From positions 1 to 20,194 of the forward strand of contig JALSHL010000138.1 of assembly GCA_026982255.1 (NCBI GenBank): a DNA stretch of 20,194 nucleotides, read 5' to 3'. Below, piece by piece: positions 8,153 to 17,082 of the stretch (its first letter is position 1; each line of letters starts with the position of its first letter). Both the position numbers and the translations under genes were made by a program. This DNA comes from Paracoccaceae bacterium (GTDB lineage: Bacteria > Pseudomonadota > Alphaproteobacteria > Rhodobacterales > Rhodobacteraceae). A model generated the notes under the pieces. The model worked only from the letters and a program-made list of their open reading frames with translations. It had not been told where the DNA came from and ran no database searches.

Positions 8153-8176
8153 AAAAACCCCGCCGGAGCGGGGTTT
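8153..8176 (-). terminator. Rho-independent terminator of ssb
   Basis: Perfect 9-bp stem (AAACCCCGC at 8155-8163 pairing with GCGGGGTTT at 8168-8176) with a 4-base loop. On the minus strand it is followed by TTTTT (complement of 8153-8157). It starts 8 bp after the ssb stop codon and insulates ssb from nhaA. Confidence 0.92.
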
Positions 8177-8184
8177 AGAAGAGC

Positions 8185-8670
8185 CTAGAACGGGATTTCG
8201 TCGTCCAGATTTCCACCGCCGCCGCCCTGCTGCGAGCCGCCAAAGCCGCCGCCCTGGTCGCCACCGTATCCACCCTGACCACCGCCATAGTCGCCGCCAC
8301 CCTGACCGCCACCATCGCCGCGCCCGCCGAGCATCACCAGTTTGCCGTCGAAACCCTGCAGGACAACCTCGGTCGAATAGCGGTCATTGCCGGACTGGTC
8401 CTGCCACTTGCGGGTCTGCAATTTGCCCTCGATATAAACCGTCGAGCCTTTGCGCAGGTATTGCTCGGCCACACGCACCAGCCCTTCCTGAAAGATCGCG
8501 ACCGAGTGCCACTCGGTTTTCTCGCGCCGCTCGCCGGTCGCCTTGTCGCGCCATGTCTCCGAGGTGGCAATACGCAGGTTGCACACCTTGCCGCCATTCT
8601 GGAACGTGCGCACCTCGGGGTCGCGCCCCAGATTGCCGATGATGATGACCTTGTTGACGCTGCCTGCCAT
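8185..8670 (-). CDS. ssb: Single-stranded DNA-binding protein SSB
   Basis: A 161-residue protein with an N-terminal OB fold (about 1-115). The aromatic DNA-stacking tryptophans fall at residues 40, 54 and 89, essentially where E. coli SSB has them. A Gly-rich linker follows (about 116-153, many G-G-Q and G-G-D/Y repeats), and the conserved acidic tip D-D-E-I-P-F at the C-terminus recruits repair and replication partners. It works as a tetramer coating single-stranded DNA. Start ATG with GGAG 6-9 bases upstream. The gene is divergent from the lytic transglycosylase (119-bp gap). In many alphaproteobacteria ssb lies beside uvrA; here uvrA is about 1.5 kb away with two genes between. I found no GTTC-N7-GTTC LexA box in front of it. 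Confidence 0.97.
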   Translation of the reverse strand: MAGSVNKVIIIGNLGRDPEVRTFQNGGKVCNLRIATSETWRDKATGERREKTEWHSVAIFQEGLVRVAEQYLRKGSTVYIEGKLQTRKWQDQSGNDRYSTEVVLQGFDGKLVMLGGRGDGGGQGGGDYGGGQGGYGGDQGGGFGGSQQGGGGGNLDDEIPF

Positions 8671-8789
8671 TTTATTCTCCGTTACGCGATTCTGTCCGGG
8701 CGAGATTAACCAACTATTGCGCCATAGACCACAGAGATGGCTAATAATCCGTAAACTTGTTAAAAGACCCGAAAAGAACAGGGCAGAGC

Positions 8790-9377
8790 ATGAAATTCGG
8801 GACTGTTATATTGGCGATTCTGGCGGCGGTTCCGGTCTCCGCACAGGAAGTCGGGGTCAACGGCCTGCAATTCCAGGGCGTGAACACGTTCATCCAGAAC
8901 TATCAGAACCGCCCGATGCCCGAGGGCAGCATGGCGGCCGAGCTGAACGCTCTGCGACACCGGATCCTCGCCGATCCGTTTCCGATCCCCGAAGCGGTGA
9001 CTACCGGCAGTTATTTCGACATGGCGCTGCAGATGGCGGCGAAATACGAGATTCCCGAGCAACTGTTTTTCAATCTGGTGACAGCGGAATCGAACTGGGA
9101 CGCGATGATCGTCTCGCCGCGCGGGGCCATCGGGCTGGCGCAGCTGATGCCGGGCACCGCCGAGGAACTGGGGGTGGACCCGTGGGATGCCTATGAAAAC
9201 CTCGACGGCGGTGCGCGCTATCTGCGCCGGCAATACAACCGTTTCGGCACATGGGAACTGGCGCTGGCCGCCTATAATGCCGGACCGGGGGCCGTGCGGA
9301 AATACGGCGGTATTCCGCCCTTTCCCGAGACCGAGGAATACGTTGAAAAAATCCTCGCCGACCTGTCCGGTTACTGA
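8790..9377 (+). CDS. Secreted lytic transglycosylase (SLT domain)
   Basis: A 195-residue protein with a Sec signal peptide (M-K-F-G-T then a hydrophobic core, cleavage likely after V-S-A at residue 18). The catalytic domain spans about residues 80-193: the general-acid glutamate is Glu100 in V-T-A-E-S-N-W-D, followed by S-P-R-G-A-I-G-L-A-Q-L-M-P-G-T-A (109-124) and A-Y-N-A-G-P-G-A-V (161-169), the three classic SLT motifs. Such enzymes cut peptidoglycan glycan strands, forming 1,6-anhydromuramic ends, in the periplasm. The domain fills nearly the whole mature protein, with a linker of about 60 residues in front and no extra binding module. The ATG at 8790 gives the signal peptide; an in-frame ATG at 8757 would put 11 polar residues before it. 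RBS AGGGCAGAG. Confidence 0.93.
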   Translation: MKFGTVILAILAAVPVSAQEVGVNGLQFQGVNTFIQNYQNRPMPEGSMAAELNALRHRILADPFPIPEAVTTGSYFDMALQMAAKYEIPEQLFFNLVTAESNWDAMIVSPRGAIGLAQLMPGTAEELGVDPWDAYENLDGGARYLRRQYNRFGTWELALAAYNAGPGAVRKYGGIPPFPETEEYVEKILADLSGY

Positions 9378-9436
9378 GCGTAACTTTTCGTTAACACACC
9401 ATGGCCTTTGAAATCAGGGGCTTGCGCCCGTTTTAG

Positions 9437-9460
9437 AACCACTAAACCGGTTTAGTGGTT
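9437..9460. repeat. Perfect 24-bp palindrome between convergent genes
   Basis: Both 12-base halves are exact reverse complements (AACCACTAAACC, then its complement) with no spacer; the centre is CCGG. As RNA it would fold into a stem of at least 10 bp with a CCGG loop. On the plus strand it is followed by TTTTGG counting the last stem bases, a short U-run, so it could terminate the transglycosylase transcript 59 bp after its stop. It may serve both directions. Its symmetry also fits a protein-binding operator. Confidence 0.6.
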
Positions 9461-9473
9461 TTGGACAGACAAC

Positions 9474-9504
9474 AAAAAACGGCGGCAGGTTTCCCCGTCG
9501 CCGT
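9474..9504 (-). terminator. Rho-independent terminator of the rhodanese gene
   Basis: On the minus strand, ACGGCG (9499-9504) pairs with CGCCGT (9479-9484) across a 14-base interval that contains one further G-C pair. Six T residues follow (complement of 9474-9479). It begins 21 bp after the rhodanese stop codon. Confidence 0.75.
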
Positions 9505-9525
9505 CTCTATAACCTGTAAACCGGA

Positions 9526-9900
9526 TCAGGCCGCTACGCGCGCGCCGCCACCGTTTACCCAGTGGCCGAGGCCACCGATGTTGTAGACTTCCTTGAAGCC
9601 GAAACCGGCCAGAACCTTGGCGGCCATGCCGGAACGCGCACCGGAGGCGCAATACAGCATCACCGGCTTGTTCACGTCCAGTTCCGGATGGAATTCTGGG
9701 TGGTTCGGGTCGGCTTTGGTCTGCAGCAGGAACAGCGGGATGTGGATGGCGCCTTCGGCTTTGCCGGTCTGGGCCAGTTCGTTGGCGTCACGCACGTCGA
9801 TCAGGATAACGTCGTCGTTTTTCGCCTTCGCAACAGCTTCCTGCGGTGCGATGGATTTGATCGGGGAGTTGGCAGCGGGGCCACGGTTGAAGAAGTTCAT
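9526..9900 (-). CDS. Single-domain rhodanese (sulfurtransferase)
   Basis: A 124-residue cytoplasmic protein consisting of one rhodanese domain. The N-terminal signature I-D-V-R-D-A-N-E at 34-41 and the active loop C-A-S-G-A-R-S at 84-90 are visible; Cys84 would carry the persulfide. The six-residue loop after the cysteine is the usual size for sulfur (not phosphate) chemistry. Late in the domain, N-I-G-G-L-G-H-W (107-114) is the common closing motif. Family members pass sulfane sulfur to thiols or cyanide and often work in sulfur assimilation or detoxification; the partner here is unknown. Start ATG with AAGGTAA upstream. It is divergent from uvrA and has its own promoter candidate and terminator, so it is probably monocistronic. 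Confidence 0.93.
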   Translation of the reverse strand: MNFFNRGPAANSPIKSIAPQEAVAKAKNDDVILIDVRDANELAQTGKAEGAIHIPLFLLQTKADPNHPEFHPELDVNKPVMLYCASGARSGMAAKVLAGFGFKEVYNIGGLGHWVNGGGARVAA

Positions 9901-10127
9901 ATCGGTTACCTTCGGGTTGGTTTGTCTCGTTTCGGTTTTGCATATAGAGGGCTAGGCGCCCGTTTCAATGCTTGAACATCAATTTATTCACATTTTTGAA
10001 TATGTCTACCCCTTTTATTTCACGCTCGCGCGATTTTCCTTGCAATGATCCCGTTTTGTTCCCAATGTGGCCATCGCAATTTTCACGCGCGGGCATATAT
10101 GTCAGGGCGAACAATCCGGGGCAGAGA
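9901..10127. other. Divergent rhodanese/uvrA intergenic region
   Basis: At 227 bp this is the longest non-coding gap. It holds the rhodanese promoter candidate and an AT-rich core (about 9965-10060, clearly richer in A+T than the rest of the window). A weak plus-strand pair, TTGAAC (9972-9977) and TTGAAT (9996-10001), is spaced 18 bp apart and could drive uvrA. I looked for the alphaproteobacterial LexA box GTTC-N7-GTTC / GAAC-N7-GAAC and found only isolated GTTC or GAAC half-sites. The uvrA ribosome binding site is GGGGCAGAG. Confidence 0.45.
9941..9968 (-). promoter_or_regulatory. Candidate promoter of the rhodanese gene
   Basis: On the minus strand TTGAAA (9963-9968) and TATATG (9941-9946) are 16 bp apart, placing the start near 9934 and a leader of about 35 nt before the ATG. 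The hexamers match consensus at five and four of six positions. Confidence 0.42.
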
Positions 10128-12962
<2,835 letters not shown>

Positions 12963-12979
12963 CGGGTCTTGCTCGTCGG

Positions 12980-13002
12980 TTCGAGTATTTTTGCAAAGAA
13001 GA
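12980..13002 (+). repeat. Intergenic 23-bp element, copy 1
   Basis: Reads TTCGAGTATTTT, then T, then GCAAAGAAGA. The second copy at 17026-17048 differs only at the middle base (C), giving 22 of 23 identical. This copy lies between the uvrA stop and the patatin-like start, just after a small hairpin (12961-12966 pairing with 12972-12977). Both copies are outside genes. Confidence 0.8.
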
Positions 13003-13016
13003 AACGGCAAAACGTT

Positions 13017-13925
13017 ATGACCAGACCTAAAATCGGCCTTGCACTGGGATCCGGCGGCGCCCGCGGCTGGAGCCACATCGGCGTCATACGCGCGCTCGAA
13101 GAACGCGGCATCTATGCGGATGTGGTGGCCGGCACCTCGATGGGGGCGCTGGTCGGGGCGGCCTACGTTGGCGGGCAACTCGATGTGCTGGAGGGCTGGG
13201 CGCGCTCCATCACCGCGCGGCGTCTGGCGACGATGATCGACGTCAACCTGACCTCCGGCGGTCTGGTCGAGGCAAAGCAGGTGGTGAAATTCTTCAACCG
13301 TCTGGACATGCCGACCCTGATAGAAGATCAGAAAATTCCCTATATGGCCATCGCCACCGACATGCGCACCGGACGCGAGGTCTGGCTGCAGAAAGGTCCG
13401 ATTGTCGAGGCGATGCGCGCCTCGATCTCCCTGCCCGGAATTATCTCGCCGGTGCATCACAACGACCGCTGGCTGCTCGACGGCGGGTTGACCAACCCGC
13501 TGCCGGTATCGGCCTGCCGCGCCATGGGCGCCGATGTGATTATCGCGGTGAATCCCGAGGCCAAGAAATACTCGGTCATGTGGCAGCCGCCCAAGCCGGT
13601 TGTAAACGAAAGCTGGGAGGCGGTAAAATCCGCCCTGTCCCTGCCGATGCGCAGCGCGTTCAACATGTTCAACAACGGCACCGACCCCGACAGGAAACCG
13701 CCGAAGCGGCCACCGAACTACTTCGATGTGGTGTCCACCTCGATCGACGTCATGGTCGACCAGGTCCGCCGCTCGCGCCTGATCGCCGATCCGCCACATG
13801 TGCTGCTGGAAGTCAACCTCGCCAATATGACGGTTCTGGACCTCAACCGCGCCGCCGAGGCCATCGAGGCCGGCGTCGCCACTGTCGAACGCGAAGCCGC
13901 CCAGATCGAGGCGATGCTAGGGTAG
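13017..13925 (+). CDS. Patatin-like phospholipase (RssA/NTE type)
   Basis: A 302-residue protein with the bacterial patatin fold. The oxyanion hole G-S-G-G-A-R-G is at residues 11-17, the nucleophile Ser41 lies in G-T-S-M-G, and the dyad aspartate is Asp155 in L-D-G-G-L. These form the Ser-Asp catalytic pair of lipid acyl hydrolases. There is no signal peptide or clear membrane segment, so it is probably cytoplasmic or membrane-peripheral. Residues about 190-240 are basic and proline-rich and replace the usual short tail. The physiological lipid is unknown for most such proteins. The ATG at 13017 is placed just before the conserved first strand; the RBS is weak (GAAGAAACGG, about 10 bases up, partly supplied by the end of the 23-bp element). 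It follows uvrA on the same strand and ends 3 bp from mmsB (convergent). Confidence 0.88.
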   Translation: MTRPKIGLALGSGGARGWSHIGVIRALEERGIYADVVAGTSMGALVGAAYVGGQLDVLEGWARSITARRLATMIDVNLTSGGLVEAKQVVKFFNRLDMPTLIEDQKIPYMAIATDMRTGREVWLQKGPIVEAMRASISLPGIISPVHHNDRWLLDGGLTNPLPVSACRAMGADVIIAVNPEAKKYSVMWQPPKPVVNESWEAVKSALSLPMRSAFNMFNNGTDPDRKPPKRPPNYFDVVSTSIDVMVDQVRRSRLIADPPHVLLEVNLANMTVLDLNRAAEAIEAGVATVEREAAQIEAMLG

Positions 13926-13928
13926 GGC

Positions 13929-14804
13929 CTACACGTCCTCGTGTCCCTTGTCCTTCAGCCAGGGCAGCACGGCGGAAAAGTCCATCACGCCGCCGCCTTC
14001 CTTGACAAAGGCATCGTAAAGGTCGCGGGCGTGTTCTCCGAGCGGGGTCGCCGCATCCGCCGCCTCGGCCGCCTGCTGCGCAAGGTTCAGATCCTTGAGC
14101 ATCAGCTCCGCCGCGAAACCGGGTTTGTAATCATTGTCCGCCGGACTGGCCGGTCCGACACCGGGGGCAGGGCAGTAAACATTCATCGACCAGCTGTAGC
14201 CCGAGGAGGTCGAAACCACATCGAACATTTTCTGCCGGTCCAGTCCCAGCTTGTCGGCCAGCGCAAAGGCCTCGCAGGTCACGGCCATGGTGGCACCGAG
14301 GATCATGTTGTTGCAGATCTTCGCCGCCTGTCCCGCACCGGAGCCGCCGCAATGCACCGCCTTTTGCCCCATGATGTCGAACAGCGGTTTCGCTACGGCG
14401 AAAGCCTCGTCCGAACCACCGGCCATGAAAGTCAGCGTGCCCGCATCCGCGCCGCCGATGCCGCCCGATACCGGTGCATCCACGGCCAGAACACCGGCCT
14501 CCTTCGCCTGCATCGCCACCGCACGGGCGCTTTCCACATCGACCGTGGAGCAATCGACGAAACAGGCGCCCTCGCGCATCGCCGGAATGATCTCCTCCGC
14601 CACGACGCGCAGGATCTGCCCGTTCGGCAGCATGGTGATCACCACATCCGCCCCCGTCGCCGCCCCGGCGGCGCTGGCGGCCCCGGCCACGCCGTCCACC
14701 GACACACCGGCGACGTCGAAGCCCGAAACCTCGTGTCCCGCGCCCGCCAGATTGCGCGCCATGTGCGCGCCCATGTTGCCCAGTCCGATAAAGCCTATTT
14801 TCAT
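13929..14804 (-). CDS. mmsB: 3-hydroxyisobutyrate dehydrogenase
   Basis: A 291-residue soluble enzyme that oxidises 3-hydroxyisobutyrate to methylmalonate semialdehyde with NAD+ in valine breakdown. The dinucleotide-binding opening K-I-G-F-I-G-L-G-N-M-G (2-12) is present. The substrate loop D-A-P-V-S-G-G is at 109-115, and the catalytic lysine is Lys162 in the motif G-x-G-x-x-x-K-x-x-N-N (156-166). The length is normal. The last residues G-H-E-D-V are charged, with no extension. Start ATG with AAAGGA upstream. It is the last gene of the four-gene valine cluster and begins 11 bp after the hydrolase gene that makes its substrate. The beta-hydroxyacid dehydrogenase family is broad, but the neighbours fix the substrate well. 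Confidence 0.94.
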   Translation of the reverse strand: MKIGFIGLGNMGAHMARNLAGAGHEVSGFDVAGVSVDGVAGAASAAGAATGADVVITMLPNGQILRVVAEEIIPAMREGACFVDCSTVDVESARAVAMQAKEAGVLAVDAPVSGGIGGADAGTLTFMAGGSDEAFAVAKPLFDIMGQKAVHCGGSGAGQAAKICNNMILGATMAVTCEAFALADKLGLDRQKMFDVVSTSSGYSWSMNVYCPAPGVGPASPADNDYKPGFAAELMLKDLNLAQQAAEAADAATPLGEHARDLYDAFVKEGGGVMDFSAVLPWLKDKGHEDV

Positions 14805-14815
14805 GGCGTGTCCTT

Positions 14816-15853
14816 TCAGAGTTTCAGTTCGTTGTCGCCCAGCGGCATCAGCATCCGCGCGACCTCGGCATCCTTCACATCAGCCAGCGTGGCGATTTTC
14901 CAGCGCGGGTTGCGGTCCTTGTCGATGATCGCGGCGCGGATCCCTTCGACAAAATCCCCCTCCGAGGCGGAGCGGTAGGTGAAGCGGTATTCCTGCTGCA
15001 AGGCCCGCTCGATCGTGTCGGCCCCGCGGGCGCGATGCACCAGTTCCACCGTGCAGGCAACCGACAACGGACAGTTCCGCTCCAGCGCCTTCAGCGTGGC
15101 ACCGGCCCAGTCGTCATCGTCCATGCGGCGCAGGATGTCGTGGATGGTATCGGCGGCAAACACCGTGTCGATCCGCGCCTGATCCGCGGCCAGCGATGCC
15201 CCGGGCGGGGTTTCGGCCATGCGGTCCACGGCCTCCCAGTCGCCGGTTTCGATCAATTCGGCGGTCAGCGCCGCCCATTTTTCGCGCGGGATGTAATAGT
15301 CGGCGAACCCCGCATAAATGGCATCCCCCGCGTCCATCCGCGCCCCCGTGGTGCCGAGGTATTCGCCCAGCCGCCCCGGTGCGCGCGCCAGCAGCAGCGA
15401 GCCGCCCACATCCGGCACCAGCCCGATACCGCATTCCGGCATGGCGATCCGGCTGTTCTCGCAGACCACGCGGTGCGAGCCGTGGCACGACACGCCGACC
15501 CCGCCGCCCATGGTGAAACCCTGCATCAGGGCGACATAGGGTTTCGGCCAGTTGGCCAGCTTCGCATTCATGCGGTATTCGTCGCGCCAGAACCTGCGCC
15601 CGTATTCGAAATCTCCGGCGCTGGCGGTGTCATACATTTCCTGAATATCGCCACCGGCGCAAAAGGCCTTGTCCCCCGTGGCATCTATCAGCGCCATCGC
15701 CACACGCGCGTCACCGGCCCAGTCGTCCAGTGCCGCCTCGATCGCCATGGCCATGTCGTAGGACAGTGCGTTCAGCGCCTTTGGCCGGTTCAGGGTGATC
15801 CGCCCGATTTTCCCTTCGATGCGGATATGGATGTCGTCGGTGCTGTCAGCCAC
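14816..15853 (-). CDS. 3-hydroxyisobutyryl-CoA hydrolase (crotonase fold)
   Basis: A 345-residue protein, clearly longer than a typical enoyl-CoA hydratase (about 260) and matching the 3-hydroxyisobutyryl-CoA hydrolase subgroup. The oxyanion-hole segment is F-C-A-G-G-D-I (64-70) with G-F-T-M-G-G-G-V-G (112-120). The catalytic acids sit in M-P-E-C-G-I-G-L-V-P-D: Glu140 and Asp148, the same eight-residue spacing as the Glu/Asp pair of human HIBCH. It releases free 3-hydroxyisobutyrate for MmsB. The start is GTG (complement of 15851-15853) with GGAG about 10 bases upstream; it overlaps the last 8 bases of the acyl-CoA dehydrogenase gene, so translational coupling is likely. It could instead be mis-called as an enoyl-CoA hydratase, but length and context argue for the hydrolase. 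Confidence 0.9.
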   Translation of the reverse strand: MADSTDDIHIRIEGKIGRITLNRPKALNALSYDMAMAIEAALDDWAGDARVAMALIDATGDKAFCAGGDIQEMYDTASAGDFEYGRRFWRDEYRMNAKLANWPKPYVALMQGFTMGGGVGVSCHGSHRVVCENSRIAMPECGIGLVPDVGGSLLLARAPGRLGEYLGTTGARMDAGDAIYAGFADYYIPREKWAALTAELIETGDWEAVDRMAETPPGASLAADQARIDTVFAADTIHDILRRMDDDDWAGATLKALERNCPLSVACTVELVHRARGADTIERALQQEYRFTYRSASEGDFVEGIRAAIIDKDRNPRWKIATLADVKDAEVARMLMPLGDNELKL

Positions 15854-16997
15854 GGTCGCGCTCCGCCAGCAGGGCGCGCGCGGTGATCAGGCGCATGATC
15901 TCGTTGGTGCCTTCCAGAATCTGGTGGACCCGCAAATCGCGCACCAGTTTTTCGATACCGTAATCGGCCAGATAGCCATAACCGCCCAGCATCTGCAGCG
16001 CATCGTTGGCAACGTTGAACGCGGTATCGGTGACAAAGCGTTTCGCCATGGCACAAAACTTGGTCGCATCCGGCGCGCCGGTATCGAGCTTCCACGCCGC
16101 CTGCCGCAGATAGGTGCGCGCCGCCTGCAACTCGATCTCCATATCCGCGACGCGGAACTGCAACGCCTGGAACCGGTCCAGCGTCTTGCCGAAGGCCTGC
16201 CGCTCGCTCATATAGGCCAGCGCGATATCCAGCGCCTTTTGCGCCCCGCCCAGTGCCGAGGCCGAAATATTCAACCGCCCGCCGTCCAGCCCCGCCATGG
16301 CGTATTTGAACCCCTTGCCTTCCTCGCCGACCAGATTATCGGGCGGGATTTTGCAATCGTCGAACTGCACCTGCGCCGTCGGCTGCGCCTTCCAGCCCAT
16401 CTTGCGTTCCGGCGCGCCGAACGACAGCCCCGCAGTCCCCGCCTCGACCACCATCGAGGAAATGCCCTTCGGTCCGTCCCCGCCGGTGCGGGCCATCACC
16501 AGATAGGCATCGGAATAGCCGCCGCCGGAAATAAACGCCTTGGTGCCGTTCAGCGTATAGCCATCCGCCGATTTCACCGCCTTTGTCCGCAATGCCGAGG
16601 CATCCGAGCCGCTACCCGGTTCGGTCAGGCAATAGGAAAACACCTTTTCCATCGTGCACATGTCCGGCAGCCACTTGGCCCGCGTTTCGAGCGAGCCGAA
16701 CTTGTCGATCATGCCGCCGCACATATTGTGGATCGACAGGAAGGAACCGACAGCCGGATCGGCCATCGCCAGAGCCTCGAACACCAGCGTCGCGTCCAGC
16801 CGCGACAGGCCGGAGCCGCCGAACTCCTCGGACACATACAACCCGCCGAAGCCGAGCGCGGCGATTTCCGGCCACAGCTCTTTCGGGATGGTGCCGGCCG
16901 CTTCCCATTCTTCGGAATGGGGCGCGATGCGGGACTGGCCGAAATCATAGGCCATGTCGAAAATCATCTGTTGTTCGTCGGAGAGCGCAAAATCCAT
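15846..16997 (-). CDS. Acyl-CoA dehydrogenase, probably isobutyryl-CoA dehydrogenase
   Basis: A 383-residue FAD enzyme of the acyl-CoA dehydrogenase family. FAD/substrate signature L-T-E-P-G-S-G-S-D-A-S lies at 124-134. The catalytic base is Glu362 in Q-I-L-E-G-T-N-E-I-M-R (359-369), the position used by short/branched-chain members. Within the valine cluster the likely reaction is isobutyryl-CoA to methacrylyl-CoA, passing electrons to electron-transfer flavoprotein. The ATG at 16997 starts the conserved M-D-F-A-L-S-D-E-Q-Q opening and has CGAGG upstream; an ATG at 17042 in the same frame would add 15 residues read out of the 23-bp element and is unlikely. Substrate choice is inferred from neighbours. 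The stop lies within the start of the hydrolase gene. Confidence 0.9.
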   Translation of the reverse strand: MDFALSDEQQMIFDMAYDFGQSRIAPHSEEWEAAGTIPKELWPEIAALGFGGLYVSEEFGGSGLSRLDATLVFEALAMADPAVGSFLSIHNMCGGMIDKFGSLETRAKWLPDMCTMEKVFSYCLTEPGSGSDASALRTKAVKSADGYTLNGTKAFISGGGYSDAYLVMARTGGDGPKGISSMVVEAGTAGLSFGAPERKMGWKAQPTAQVQFDDCKIPPDNLVGEEGKGFKYAMAGLDGGRLNISASALGGAQKALDIALAYMSERQAFGKTLDRFQALQFRVADMEIELQAARTYLRQAAWKLDTGAPDATKFCAMAKRFVTDTAFNVANDALQMLGGYGYLADYGIEKLVRDLRVHQILEGTNEIMRLITARALLAERDRG

Positions 16998-17025
16998 GAG
17001 CAGCCTCGTGCGGTTGAGGGTGGGA

Positions 17026-17048
17026 TTCGAGTATTTTCGCAAAGAAGA
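17026..17048 (+). repeat. Intergenic 23-bp element, copy 2
   Basis: Reads TTCGAGTATTTT, then C, then GCAAAGAAGA; one mismatch to the copy at 12980-13002. It lies in the 85-bp gap between mmsA and the acyl-CoA dehydrogenase gene, directly next to the hairpin at 17051-17075. It is in reverse orientation to the genes around it, unlike copy 1, which reads with its neighbours. Confidence 0.8.
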
Positions 17049-17050
17049 GG

Positions 17051-17075
17051 GGGCGACCCCGCAGCAGGGCCGCCC
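17051..17075 (-). terminator. Possible intrinsic terminator or attenuator after mmsA
   Basis: GGGCGACCC (17051-17059) and GGGCCGCCC (17067-17075) form a 9-bp stem with one mismatch and a 7-base loop, starting 8 bp past the mmsA stop. On the minus strand a pyrimidine-rich tail (CCTCTTCTTT, partly from the 23-bp element) follows, with no pure T-run. It may partly end mmsA transcripts, so mmsA could be expressed above the three genes behind it. Confidence 0.4.
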
Positions 17076-17082
17076 GCCCGTA

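Noticed and set aside
8205..8325. Tandem-repeat-like DNA in ssb
   Set aside because: It encodes the normal Gly-rich linker of SSB; the repeats are irregular and explained by the protein.
9901..10127. A LexA (SOS) box upstream of uvrA
   Set aside because: Only isolated GTTC or GAAC half-sites occur; none has a partner at the 7-base spacing used in alphaproteobacteria. The ssb upstream gap also lacks one.
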